Below are positions 24,065 through 32,067 of a DNA stretch of 64,000 nucleotides, in pieces. The notes under the pieces were generated by a model that was not told the origin of the DNA, ran no database searches, and worked only from the letters and a program-made list of their open reading frames with translations. The stretch comes from Pseudaquabacterium inlustre (GTDB lineage: Bacteria > Pseudomonadota > Gammaproteobacteria > Burkholderiales > Burkholderiaceae_C): NCBI RefSeq assembly GCF_038066595.1, contig NZ_JBBUTH010000004.1, positions 248,001 to 312,000 on the forward strand, given 5' to 3'. Each line of letters starts with the position of its first letter. Position 1 is the first letter of the stretch. A program made the translations under genes and the position numbers.

Positions 24065-25356
24065 GCAGCCGGCGCCGGATCGGCGGCCGGCGCGGCCCCG
24101 GCCCCGGCCTCTGCCGGTGCCTCTTCGCGGATCGGCAGCCGGTGCAGCATCGCGAACACCGGCACCGCGCAGGCCAGCACCCACAGGAAGAAGTGGCGGT
24201 AGCCCAGGGCCTGCTGGATGTCGCCGCTGACCGTCTTGAACAGCACATAGCCCAGCGCCATGAAGCCGGTGGCCAGCGCGTAGTGCGCCGTCTGGTAACG
24301 GCTGCCGGCCACGAACTGCATCATGAACAGGATCACCGCGACGAAGCCGAAGCCGTAGCCGAAGGTCTCCAGGCTCACCGCGGCCGAGATCAGCCACAGT
24401 TGCTGCGGCTGCGCCACGGCCAGCAGCCAGAAGGCCAGGTTGGGCAGGTTCATCGCCACGATCAGCGTCAGCAGTGCGCGCTTCAGGCCCAGCCAGGCGG
24501 TGAAGTAGCCCGAGGCGATGCTGCCGGCCAGGAAGGCCAGCGTGCCGGCCGTGCCATAGCTCCAGCCCACCTCGGTGGTGGCCAGGCCCAGGCCGCCAGC
24601 GGCCACGGCGTCCTTCAGGAACAGCGGGCCGATGGTCTGCACCTGCGCCTCGCCAGCGCGGAACAGCACGATGAAGGCAATCGCCCAGCCCACGCCGGGC
24701 AGTTGGAAAAAGCTGCGCAGCACATCCACCAGCGTGCCGCCGATGCCGTCGGCAGCCGGTGCATCGCTGCGCCGCGTGTCGGGCAGGGCCCACGCGTGAT
24801 ACGCGGCCAGCAGGGCCATGGTGGCCGCGGCCAGGCCGAAGGCCGTGCCCCAGGCGCCGGCCACGCCCAGCGTGGGCTCCAGGTGGCCGGCCAGGATCAC
24901 CAGGCCGCCCATGGCCGCCAGCTTGGCGCCGTTGAAACAGGCGCCCAGCCAGCCCGACCACTGCGCGCGCGCCTTGGCGTTGAGCGACGCGATGTAGAGA
25001 CCATCGCAGGCGATGTCGTGCGAGGCCGAGGCGATGGCTGCGGCGGCCAGCACCGCGATCACCACCGCGAAGAAGGCCGGCAGCTTGAGCGCCAGCGCCA
25101 CGCCGGCCAGCGCCAGCGCGCCGACGGCCTGGCAGGCCACCACCACCCACTTCTGGCTGGGCGCGGCCTCCAGCAGCGGGCTCCACAGCGGCTTGAACAC
25201 CCAGGCCAGGCCCAGCAGGCCGGTCCAGCGCGCGATGTCCTCGTTGGCCACGCCCAGGCTCTTGAGCATCAGCCCGGCCACCACGTTGACCATGAAGAAG
25301 GGCAGGCCCTGTGCAAAGTACAGACTCAGCACCCAGGTCGCAGGACTGCGGTTCAT
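24061..25356 (-). CDS. AmpG-like MFS transporter
   Basis: A 12-helix inner-membrane permease of 431 residues. The N-terminus (VLSLYFAQGLPFFMVNVVAGLMLKSLG, then GLAWVFKPLWSPLLE) matches the AmpG family, which imports GlcNAc-anhydromuropeptides. The early helix ASASHDIACDGLYIASL is also typical. In this operon it most likely brings chitooligosaccharides or GlcNAc-containing di- and oligosaccharides from the periplasm to cytosolic NagZ. Its start overlaps the NagZ stop (ATGA) and its stop overlaps the GH16-like start. The C-terminal tail is Ala/Glu/Pro-rich. Confidence 0.87.
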   Translation of the reverse strand: MNRSPATWVLSLYFAQGLPFFMVNVVAGLMLKSLGVANEDIARWTGLLGLAWVFKPLWSPLLEAAPSQKWVVVACQAVGALALAGVALALKLPAFFAVVIAVLAAAAIASASHDIACDGLYIASLNAKARAQWSGWLGACFNGAKLAAMGGLVILAGHLEPTLGVAGAWGTAFGLAAATMALLAAYHAWALPDTRRSDAPAADGIGGTLVDVLRSFFQLPGVGWAIAFIVLFRAGEAQVQTIGPLFLKDAVAAGGLGLATTEVGWSYGTAGTLAFLAGSIASGYFTAWLGLKRALLTLIVAMNLPNLAFWLLAVAQPQQLWLISAAVSLETFGYGFGFVAVILFMMQFVAGSRYQTAHYALATGFMALGYVLFKTVSGDIQQALGYRHFFLWVLACAVPVFAMLHRLPIREEAPAEAGAGAAPAADPAPAA

Positions 25357-26897
25357 GCGGTTTCCAGTGTCTTCGCTTCGAGTTCAGCCGGCGGCACGCC
25401 GTGGGCATCCAGCCGCCCGCGCAGCCAGGCCGCCAGCGCGGCCAGCGCGCCCTCGGCATAGCCCCAGGTGACGAGGGCCGGCGCCGGGATGTCGGCCACC
25501 TGGAATGGGTTCCACAGCACCAGGTGCAGATCGGGCCTCAGCGTGCAGCCAGCGGGGTAGCGCTGGCGGTGGTTGGACACCAGCACGGTGAGCCGGCCGT
25601 CGGCCGGGCCCAGGTCGACCGCGGTGGCGGCGCGCAGGTCGGGCACGGTGCGCCAGTCCACATCGGCCCAGCCTTCGAACAGGCCGCGCACCGCGCTGGC
25701 GGGCAGGCCGGCTTCGGAGACGCCGTCGCTCACCACGCTGTCTTGGGTCAGCACGCGCAGGCGGGCGCCGGGGGCGGGCGGGTGGGCATCGCGCAGGGCG
25801 GTCAGACCGCGCGCCCAGGCGGTGTGCATCAGCGCATCATCGGCGCGGCGTTGGGCTTCGGGGTAGGGCTGCGGATCGACGGGGTAGGCCGCAGCCAGTG
25901 CGTCCAGCCGCGCGGCCGAACGGTGCAGTTCGGCGGCCTGCAAGCGGCCATCGCCCAGGGCCTCGGCGATGGCCTGCAGCGTGGCGGCCTGCTCGTCGCG
26001 GCTGCCCTGGGCCAGCGGCATGTCGGCACCGGCTTGCAGCGCCAGCACGGCGGCGCGGGCATGGCCCCAGCGGGCGTGCACGGCCTGCATCATCAGCGCG
26101 TCGGTGATCACCACGCCGTCGTAGCCCAGGCGCTGGCGCAGCAGGCCGTGCAGCACGGTGCGGCTGAGTGTGGCCGGCCGCTCGGCATCGAGCTGCGGGT
26201 AGACGATGTGCGCGGTCATCATCGCCGGGGCCTGGCTGGCCAGTGCGGCGAAGGGCCGCAGTTCCAGCGCCACCAGTTCGTCCAGCGACTTGTTGACCGT
26301 GGGCAGCGCGTGGTGCGAGTCCTCGTGCGTGTCGCCATGGCCGGGGAAGTGCTTGACGCAGCAGGCCACGCCCTCGCGCAGGCTGCTGCGCAGCCAGGCG
26401 CCGGCCAGGCGCGTGACGGCATCGGGGTCGGCGCCGAAGCTGCGCTCGCCGATCACCGGGTTGGCCGGGTTGCTGTTCACATCCAGCACCGGCGCGAAGT
26501 TCCAGTTGATGCCCATGTGGCGCAGCGCGCGCGCCACGGCGGCGCCCACGGCCTCGGCCTGGGCGCAGGCGGCGGCGTCGGATCCGGCCGCGCCCAGCGC
26601 CATGGCCGCCGGCGCCTGCGGCACGAAGGTGGCACGTACGACCGAGCCGCCTTCCTGGTCGATGCCGATCAGCGCCTGCGGGCCCAGCACGGCCCGCAGG
26701 TCGGCCAGCAGCTGGCGCACCTCGGCCTCGCTGCCCAGGTTCTTGCGGAACAGACACACGGCGCGGATGCGGTGCTGGCGCAGGAACGCGGCCGTCTCGG
26801 CATCGAGCGTGCGGCCGGGGATGTCGACCATCACCAGGCGGCCGGGGTGGAAGTCAGCAGACGTCGCGGGATCGGGGGCGGACACGGTGTCGCTCAT
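25353..26897 (-). CDS. nagZ: Beta-N-acetylhexosaminidase, GH3 NagZ-like, enlarged
   Basis: Releases terminal N-acetylglucosamine in the cytosol. Of 514 residues the first about 330 are the GH3 barrel. The substrate and acid/base motif KHFPGHGDTHEDSHH is at 182-196 and the nucleophile is D266 in VITDALMM. The IDQEGG (79-84) and NFAPVLDVNSNPANPVIGERSFG segments are also conserved. The extra about 180 residues after the barrel make it longer than E. coli NagZ (341 residues) and resemble a GH3 second domain. No signal peptide is seen. It lies 38 bp after the deaminase gene, with weak ribosome-site sequence, and is coupled to the transporter by ATGA. Confidence 0.92.
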   Translation of the reverse strand: MSDTVSAPDPATSADFHPGRLVMVDIPGRTLDAETAAFLRQHRIRAVCLFRKNLGSEAEVRQLLADLRAVLGPQALIGIDQEGGSVVRATFVPQAPAAMALGAAGSDAAACAQAEAVGAAVARALRHMGINWNFAPVLDVNSNPANPVIGERSFGADPDAVTRLAGAWLRSSLREGVACCVKHFPGHGDTHEDSHHALPTVNKSLDELVALELRPFAALASQAPAMMTAHIVYPQLDAERPATLSRTVLHGLLRQRLGYDGVVITDALMMQAVHARWGHARAAVLALQAGADMPLAQGSRDEQAATLQAIAEALGDGRLQAAELHRSAARLDALAAAYPVDPQPYPEAQRRADDALMHTAWARGLTALRDAHPPAPGARLRVLTQDSVVSDGVSEAGLPASAVRGLFEGWADVDWRTVPDLRAATAVDLGPADGRLTVLVSNHRQRYPAGCTLRPDLHLVLWNPFQVADIPAPALVTWGYAEGALAALAAWLRGRLDAHGVPPAELEAKTLETA

Positions 26898-26935
26898 CAG
26901 AAAAGTTGGGTTCCAGGCCGGGCCGTGCGCCGCGT

Positions 26936-27976
26936 TCAGTGCGTGCGCGTCACCTTGTTCAGGAAGCGCGGCTGGTCGGGCGGCAGGCCGCGGGCGCGGG
27001 CCAGGGCTTCCACGGCCGGGTAGAAGCTCTGGATCGCGGCGATCACGTCCAGCTCCTCATGGCCGGTGGTGGCCAGCGGCAGCACCATGCCGGGCGTGCC
27101 GGGCGGCGCGGCCAGCAGCACGCGGGCGCCGCGCTCGCGCATCTGCGCGGCCAGCGCCAGCAGCCCGGCCTGGGCCGGACCGCGCGGCGCGAACACCAGC
27201 AGCGGCCAGCCTTCGGCTATCAGCGCCATCGGCCCGTGCTGCACCTCGGCGCCCGAGAAGGCCTCGGCGTGGATGCCGCACACCTCCTTGAACTTCAGCG
27301 CCGCCTCCATCGCGATGGCCTGGCCGGTGCCGCGGCCGATCACGTAGAGCTGCTGCGCGCCTTGCAGCGCATCCACCAGCGGCGTCCAGTCCAGGCCCGC
27401 GGCCCCGGCCAATGGCTCGGGCAGGGCCTGCAGCGCGCGCAGCAGCGGCGCATCGGCCTGCCAGTGGGCCACCAGCGCGGCACCCAGGGCCAGCTGGGCG
27501 ATGTAGCTCTTGGTGGCGGCCACGCTGCGCTCGGGCCCGGCCGACAGCGGCAGCACCCACTGGCTGGCCTGGGCCAGCGGCGAGGCGGCATCGTTGACCA
27601 GCGCCACGGTGCGGCCGCCATGTGCACCCACATAGCGCTGCGGCGCCACGAGGTCGGGGCTCTGGCCCGATTGCGAGAAGGCCAGCGACAGCAGGCCCTC
27701 GCAGCGCAGCTGCGACTGGTACAGCGTGACCAGCGACATCGGCAGCGAAGTGACCAGCCGGCCCAGCCGCGCCATCACCAGATAGGCCATGTAGTGCGCG
27801 GCATGGTCGCTGCTGCCGCGCGCCACGGTCAGGATGCCCTGCGGCGGCGTGGCGCGCAGCATGCTGCCCAGTTGGCCCAAGGTGTCGTGGCTGGTGGCGA
27901 TGGCGCGGGCCACGGCGGCCGGGGCCTCGCGGGCCTCGGTCAGCATGCGCGATTCGGTGCGCTCGTCAGTCGTCAA
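26936..27976 (-). CDS. nagB-II: SIS-domain glucosamine-6-phosphate deaminase (NagB-II type)
   Basis: Converts GlcN-6-P to fructose-6-P and ammonia, completing GlcNAc breakdown. 346 residues with two SIS domains: ILTVARGSSDHAAHYMAYL and SLAFSQSGQSPD in the first, QLYVIGRGTGQAIAMEAALKFKEV in the second. The GlmS-isomerase-like segment HAEAFSGAEVQHGPMAL and a C-terminal FLNKVTRTH are present. TTG 27976 is preferred because GGAGAACCCC lies directly upstream; an ATG ten codons later (27946) has no ribosome site. The gene overlaps nagA by 11 bp. AgaS or an amino-sugar isomerase is the alternative, but nagA and nagK beside it favour NagB-II. Confidence 0.88.
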   Translation of the reverse strand: MTTDERTESRMLTEAREAPAAVARAIATSHDTLGQLGSMLRATPPQGILTVARGSSDHAAHYMAYLVMARLGRLVTSLPMSLVTLYQSQLRCEGLLSLAFSQSGQSPDLVAPQRYVGAHGGRTVALVNDAASPLAQASQWVLPLSAGPERSVAATKSYIAQLALGAALVAHWQADAPLLRALQALPEPLAGAAGLDWTPLVDALQGAQQLYVIGRGTGQAIAMEAALKFKEVCGIHAEAFSGAEVQHGPMALIAEGWPLLVFAPRGPAQAGLLALAAQMRERGARVLLAAPPGTPGMVLPLATTGHEELDVIAAIQSFYPAVEALARARGLPPDQPRFLNKVTRTH

Positions 27977-29084
27977 GGGGTTCTCCTTCGACCCACACGC
28001 GCTGCAGCTGCAGCGCGGGGTCGAGCATCACAAGGTCGGCCCAGGCGCCGGGCTGCAGGCGGCCGCGGTCATCCAGGCCCAGGAAGTCGGCAGCATGGGT
28101 GGACACGCGGCGCGAGGCCTCGTCGATCTCCAGGCCGATGTCGTGCACCAGGTTGCGCAGCGCCTGGTCCATCGTGAGGGTGCTGCCGGCCAGCGTGCCG
28201 TCTTCCAGCCGCACGCCGCCCAGGCACTTGCGCACCTGGTGGCTGCCCAGGCGGTACTCGCCATCGGGCATGCCGGTGGCGGCGGTGGAATCGGTGACGC
28301 AGTACAGGCAGGGGATGGCGCGCAGCGCCGCGCGGATGGCGCCGGGGTGCACATGCAGCAGGTCGGGAATGATCTCGGCATGCGTGGCATGCGCCAGCGC
28401 CGCGCCCACCATGCCCGGCGCGCGGTGGTGCAGGCCGCTCATCGCGTTGAACAGGTGGGTGAAGCCGGTGGCGCCCTGGCGCAGCGCGGCCACGCCGTCG
28501 TCGTAGCTGCCGGCGGTGTGGCCGATCTGCACCACGAAGCCGGCCTCGCGCAGCCGGGGGATCCATTCGAGGTTGCCGGGGATCTCGGGCGCCAGCGTGA
28601 TCAGGCGGATGGGCGCCAGCGCATGCAGGCGCTGCAGTTCCTGCGTGCTGGCCGGGCGTGCATGGTCGGGCTGGGCGCCCAGGCGGCCGGGGTTGATGTA
28701 GGGGCCTTCGAGGTGCACGCCCAGCACGCGGGCCGTGCCTGGCGTGCGCTGGCGGCAGGCCGGGCCCATGCCGGCCAGTGCCATTTCCAGCTCGTGCGGC
28801 GGCGCGGTCATCGTGGTGGCCAGCAGCGCCGTGGTGCCGTGGCGCGCATGCACACGGGCAATGGTGGCCAGCGCATCGCCGCCTTCCATGCTGTCGCGCC
28901 CGCCGCCGCCATGCACATGCAGGTCGATGAAGCCGGGCAGCAGCAGCGGCAGCGTGCCGTGGCGCACCTGGGGTTCGCTGACCGGCGTGCCGTCGATCGC
29001 GGCGATGCGGCCATCGGCACCGATGTGCAGCGAGCCGGCCAGCCAGCCGGTGGGCGTGAGGATGTGGCCGTCGACGCGCGTCAT
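27966..29084 (-). CDS. nagA: N-acetylglucosamine-6-phosphate deacetylase
   Basis: Hydrolyses GlcNAc-6-P to GlcN-6-P and acetate in the cytosol. The 372 residues show the amidohydrolase metal motif GFIDLHVHGGGG (H56, H58), then GVHLEGPYINPGRLGAQP with the metal-binding Glu. HTAGSYDDGVAALRQGATGFTHLFNAMSG and a catalytic Asp in CVTDSTAATGMPDGEY follow. The start overlaps the nagK stop (ATGA). Together with nagK upstream and the SIS deaminase downstream it makes the standard three-step route from free GlcNAc to fructose-6-phosphate. Confidence 0.96.
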   Translation of the reverse strand: MTRVDGHILTPTGWLAGSLHIGADGRIAAIDGTPVSEPQVRHGTLPLLLPGFIDLHVHGGGGRDSMEGGDALATIARVHARHGTTALLATTMTAPPHELEMALAGMGPACRQRTPGTARVLGVHLEGPYINPGRLGAQPDHARPASTQELQRLHALAPIRLITLAPEIPGNLEWIPRLREAGFVVQIGHTAGSYDDGVAALRQGATGFTHLFNAMSGLHHRAPGMVGAALAHATHAEIIPDLLHVHPGAIRAALRAIPCLYCVTDSTAATGMPDGEYRLGSHQVRKCLGGVRLEDGTLAGSTLTMDQALRNLVHDIGLEIDEASRRVSTHAADFLGLDDRGRLQPGAWADLVMLDPALQLQRVWVEGEPLDD

Positions 29085-29998
29085 GCTGATTCCCCCGCGG
29101 CGGCGCTGGCGCTCGGGCGCAGCAGGTGCAGCGCGCCCTCGGTGGCATCGGCCCGGGCCGGCATGCTGCGCGTGTGCAGGCGGGCCGGCAGGCGTGGCGC
29201 CAGGCGCTGGCCCACGCTGCCGCCCACCACGATGGGCAGGTCGCCGGCCGGGTCCATGGCATCCACCAGGCGGGCCAGGGCCTGGGCGGCCTCGTCCAGC
29301 AGGTTCCAGGCCACGGGGTCTTGCGCGGCATGGTCGAAGACCAGGGGCGCCAGCGAGGCATAGGCCTGCTGGCCGGCCTGGGCGCACCAGTCGATCAGCT
29401 GGTCGCGCTGGCGGCCCACGCGCTCCCACACGGCGCGGGCCAGCGCGCCCTGCGGGCCGCGGCCGTCCATGGCCTGCTGCGACAGCTGCATGGCACGCAG
29501 GCCTAGCCAGGCGCCGCTGCCTTCGTCACCCACCGGAAAGCCCCAGCCGCCCACCGACACGCGCTGGCCGTCGCGGCGCAGGGCCTCGCCCACGCTGCCG
29601 GTGCCGGCGGCCACGATGACACCGGGCTGCCCGGCATGGGCGCCCAGCAGCAGCGTGCCGGCATCGGTGTCGAGCACCAGCCGCGCATAGCCGGGATCGG
29701 CCTGGCGGAACGCGGTGGCCAGCGCCGGTGCATGCACGCCGGCCAGGCCCAGGCCCAGCGCGCAATCGCCCGGATCGGCCACCGGCAGGCCGGCGGCGGC
29801 AAAGGCGGCGGCGATGGCTTGGCGCACATGGCGCCAGGCCTGCGGCACGCCCTGGCCCAGGCCGGACGGGCCGGCCTCGCCGAGGGCCAGCGTGCGGCCT
29901 TCGGCATCGGCCAGGCGGGCGCGCGTGCCGCTGCCGCCGCCGTCGATGCCGATGCGGTAGCGCGCCGCGCCGTGGGGGGAAGTGGTGGACCGGTTCAT
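29081..29998 (-). CDS. nagK: N-acetylglucosamine kinase, BadF/BadG family
   Basis: Phosphorylates GlcNAc at O6 with ATP. The 305-residue ASKHA-fold protein begins YRIGIDGGGSGTRARLADAEG (phosphate 1 loop) and continues with GDCALGLGLAGVHAP, VIVAAGTGSVGEAL and SVGGWGFPVGDEGSGAWLGLRAM, all typical of NagK-II/BcrAD kinases. ATG 29998 is the first Met close to the domain. It has no Shine-Dalgarno sequence, and an operator-like repeat lies 6-22 bases upstream. The mRNA may therefore be leaderless or nearly so. First gene of the six-gene operon. Confidence 0.9.
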   Translation of the reverse strand: MNRSTTSPHGAARYRIGIDGGGSGTRARLADAEGRTLALGEAGPSGLGQGVPQAWRHVRQAIAAAFAAAGLPVADPGDCALGLGLAGVHAPALATAFRQADPGYARLVLDTDAGTLLLGAHAGQPGVIVAAGTGSVGEALRRDGQRVSVGGWGFPVGDEGSGAWLGLRAMQLSQQAMDGRGPQGALARAVWERVGRQRDQLIDWCAQAGQQAYASLAPLVFDHAAQDPVAWNLLDEAAQALARLVDAMDPAGDLPIVVGGSVGQRLAPRLPARLHTRSMPARADATEGALHLLRPSASAAAGESA

Positions 29999-30003
29999 AT
30001 AGT

Positions 30004-30020
30004 ACCAATGTAATACCAAA
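30004..30020 (-). promoter_or_regulatory. Candidate GntR operator at the nagK promoter
   Basis: Minus strand TTTGGTATTACATTGGT: two (A/T)TTGGT half-sites spaced 11 bp, the same geometry as before the regulator and receptor genes. It overlaps a possible -10 (TATTAC, 30010-30015) whose -35 could be TTGACC (30031-30036, spacer only 15 bp). Binding here would block the promoter. Confidence 0.7.
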
Positions 30021-30109
30021 TCGACCGACCGGTCAATCCATGCCGCCCGCGGGCGGTCCCTGCAAGTGAAGGGCCTGCAGGGCCGGTGCGCGGCGGCGAA
30101 GGCTGGGGC

Positions 30110-30126
30110 ATTGGCATATAACCAAT
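30110..30126. promoter_or_regulatory. Possible auxiliary operator in the nagK-BMP divergent region
   Basis: ATTGGCATATAACCAAT is a 17-bp inverted repeat with the same ATTGG-N7-CCAAT layout as the palindromic part of the receptor-gene site. It lies 106 bp from the nagK operator, close to ten helical turns. It overlaps TATAAC (30117-30122), a -10-like element pointing toward the BMP gene. It may link that gene to the regulon or assist looping. Confidence 0.45.
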
Positions 30127-30184
30127 TGCGATCCAGTTGCAATGAAGGGGCATCGCGGCATCGGCGACAATTCCACGCGTTGAC

Positions 30185-30218
30185 GCGCCGGCTTCGTGCC
30201 CCCGAAGCCGGCGCTTTT
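30185..30218 (+). terminator. Leader terminator (attenuator-like) before the BMP gene
   Basis: Perfect 12-bp arms GCGCCGGCTTCG (30185-30196) and CGAAGCCGGCGC (30203-30214) with a TGCCCC loop, followed by TTTT. It stands 29-62 bp upstream of the BMP gene start on the same strand, with no gene before it in that direction. The loop is complementary to GGGGCA at 30147-30152. It is either an attenuator in the leader or the 3' end of a small RNA. Confidence 0.7.
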
Positions 30219-30246
30219 CATCCACGGGGCCATGTCGAGGACAACC

Positions 30247-31320
30247 ATGCACAAAAACCTCAGGCGCGCAGCCATGGCTGCGGCGTTCTGTGTCGCTTCC
30301 ACCCAGGCCAGCGCGGCGCCCCTGCAAGCCTGCTTCGTCTACGTCAGCCCGGTGGGCCAGGCGGGCTGGACCTTCCAGCACGAGCAGGGCCGCCAGGCCA
30401 TGCAGCAGGCGCTGGGCGATGCGGTGAAGAGCCGCTTCGTCGAATCGGTGCCCGAGGGCGCAGACAGCGAGCGCGTGATGCGCGACCTGGCGCGCGACGG
30501 TTGCGGCCTGGTCTTCGCCACCAGCTTCGGCTACCTGGAGCCGGCACTGCGCGTGGCGGCCGACTTTCCGGCGGTGAAGTTCGAGCATGCCGGCGGCTAC
30601 AAGACCGCTGCCAATCTGAACACCTACAACGCCCGCTGGTACGAAGGCCGCTGGCTGGCAGGCTGGCTGGCCGGCAAGCAGAGCAAGAGCGGCGTGGCCG
30701 GCTATGTGGCGGGTTTCCCGGTGCCCGAGGTGGTGCAGGGCATCAACGCCTTCACGCTGGGCATGCGCGCGGCCAACCCCAAGGCCGAGGTCAAGGTGGT
30801 GTGGCTGAACACCTGGTTCGACCCCGCGCGCGAGCGCGAGGCTGCGCTGACCCTGGTGGCCCAGGGCGCCGACGTGCTGACCAACCACAGCGGCTCGCCC
30901 GCCGTGCCGCAGGCCGCCGAAGAAAAGGGCGTGATGCTGCTGGCCTACCAGAGCGACATGCGCCGCTTCGCGCCCAAGGCGCAGCTGGCGGCGGTGACGC
31001 AGCACTGGGGGCCGTACTACACCCAGGTGGCCAAGGCGGTGATCGCCGGCAGCTGGAAGCCGCAGCCGGTGTGGGGCGGCATGAAGGACGGCGGCGTGCA
31101 GCTGTCGGCCGTCAGCGACACGCTGCCGCCGGCAGTGAAGGCCGAGCTGGAGAAGAAGCGCGCCGACATCGTGGCCGGCAAGCTGCTGCCCTTTGCCGCG
31201 CCGCTGAGCGACAACACCGGCCGCGTGCGCCTGGACAAGGGCGCGCTGCCCGATGCCCGGATCGCGCAGATGGACTGGTTCGTGCAGGGCGTGGTGGGCA
31301 GCGTGCCGGCCGCCCGCTGA
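30247..31320 (+). CDS. BMP-family ABC transporter substrate-binding protein
   Basis: A periplasmic binding protein of the basic-membrane-protein/PnrA type; characterised members bind purine nucleosides. ATG 30247 gives a signal peptide cleaved near STQASA/APL; the open frame from 30196 has none. 357 residues include ACFVYVSPVGQAGWTFQHEQGRQAM, GCGLVFATSFGYLEPALRVAADFPAVKFEHAGGYKTAANLNTYNARWYEGRWLAG and the typical AGYVAGFPVPEVVQGINAFTLGMRAANP. No permease or ATPase of its system lies beside it, which is unusual. It is divergent from nagK and has a terminator hairpin in its leader. Whether it belongs to the nag regulon is open. Confidence 0.92.
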   Translation: MHKNLRRAAMAAAFCVASTQASAAPLQACFVYVSPVGQAGWTFQHEQGRQAMQQALGDAVKSRFVESVPEGADSERVMRDLARDGCGLVFATSFGYLEPALRVAADFPAVKFEHAGGYKTAANLNTYNARWYEGRWLAGWLAGKQSKSGVAGYVAGFPVPEVVQGINAFTLGMRAANPKAEVKVVWLNTWFDPAREREAALTLVAQGADVLTNHSGSPAVPQAAEEKGVMLLAYQSDMRRFAPKAQLAAVTQHWGPYYTQVAKAVIAGSWKPQPVWGGMKDGGVQLSAVSDTLPPAVKAELEKKRADIVAGKLLPFAAPLSDNTGRVRLDKGALPDARIAQMDWFVQGVVGSVPAAR

Positions 31321-31349
31321 GCGTCACTGCCCGCGCAAGGCCACCGGGC

Positions 31350-31369
31350 GCAGGCCGCGCGCGGCCTGC
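31350..31369. terminator. 20-bp perfect palindrome between convergent genes
   Basis: A perfect palindrome with half GCAGGCCGCG in the 54-bp gap between the BMP gene stop (31320) and the HAD gene stop (31375). It lacks a U-tract. Its position suggests a shared bidirectional 3' end; otherwise it is simply a GC-rich hairpin. Confidence 0.4.
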
Positions 31370-31374
31370 ATGGT

Positions 31375-32013
31375 TCAGTCCAGGCTGAAGCCCACCAGCG
31401 CCTGCAGCTGCGCCAGCGCGGGGCCGGGCTCGCCCACCTTGATGGTGTGCATGCCCAGCGCGCGTGCGGGCTTGAGGTTGACGCCCAGGTCGTCGAGGAA
31501 CACGGCCTGCGATGCCGCCACGCCCAGCGCGTCGAGCATCAGCCGGTAGATGGCCGGGTCGGGCTTGCGCAGGCCCACCTTGGCGCTCTCGATCACGTGG
31601 TGGAACTGCGCCAGCACCTCGCCGCGGCCGGCGTCGGCCTGGCCGTCACCCTCGGGCGCACGCACGTTGTTGGTGATCAGGCCCAGCTTCAGCCGCGGCC
31701 GCAGGCGGCGCAGGGCCTGCACCATCTCCGGCCGGATCTCGCCGCCGAGCAGCGCGATCACCTCGCGGCCTGGCACGGCATGGCCCAGCGCCGCGCTCTC
31801 GGCGGCAAACGCGGCATTGAAGGCGTCGAGGTCGATTTCGCTGCGCTCGAAGCGGGCCCAGGCGTTGTCGAGGTGGTTGGTGGCGTTGACCTGGCGCAGA
31901 AAGCCGGCCGGCAGGCCGCGCTCGCGTTCCAGCCGCGCAAAGGCCTCGAAGGGCGAGCGGGTGATCACGCCGCCGTAGTCCCAGATCACGGCGCGGATGT
32001 CGGGTGCACTCAT
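31375..32013 (-). CDS. HAD-superfamily (subfamily IA) hydrolase
   Basis: 212 residues with HAD motif I VIWDYGGVIT (nucleophile D; the usual second Asp is replaced by Gly), motif II in LGLITNNV, motif III Lys in SAKVGLRKPDPAIY and motif IV FLDDLGVNLKPARALGM. The cap is alpha-helical. The DxGGV form recalls the N-terminal phosphatase domains of ACAD10 and epoxide hydrolase. Loss of the acid/base Asp raises doubt about ordinary phosphatase activity. ATG 32013 lies behind a tandemly duplicated ribosome-site segment. It follows ureD by 54 bp. Confidence 0.85.
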   Translation of the reverse strand: MSAPDIRAVIWDYGGVITRSPFEAFARLERERGLPAGFLRQVNATNHLDNAWARFERSEIDLDAFNAAFAAESAALGHAVPGREVIALLGGEIRPEMVQALRRLRPRLKLGLITNNVRAPEGDGQADAGRGEVLAQFHHVIESAKVGLRKPDPAIYRLMLDALGVAASQAVFLDDLGVNLKPARALGMHTIKVGEPGPALAQLQALVGFSLD

Positions 32014-32014
32014 C

Positions 32015-32037
32015 GGGTCTCCAGGGTCTCCAGGGTC
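32015..32037 (-). repeat. Tandem 9-bp repeat duplicating the ribosome-binding site
   Basis: GGGTCTCCA occurs twice in a row on the plus strand, plus a partial third GGGTC. On the coding strand this gives two CTGGAGACC units, hence two GGAG Shine-Dalgarno copies 7 and 16 bases before the HAD gene start. Slipped-strand variation here could alter translation. Confidence 0.75.
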
Positions 32038-32067
32038 GGCTTGGGTTGGATCGGGTCGGGGGCCGCC

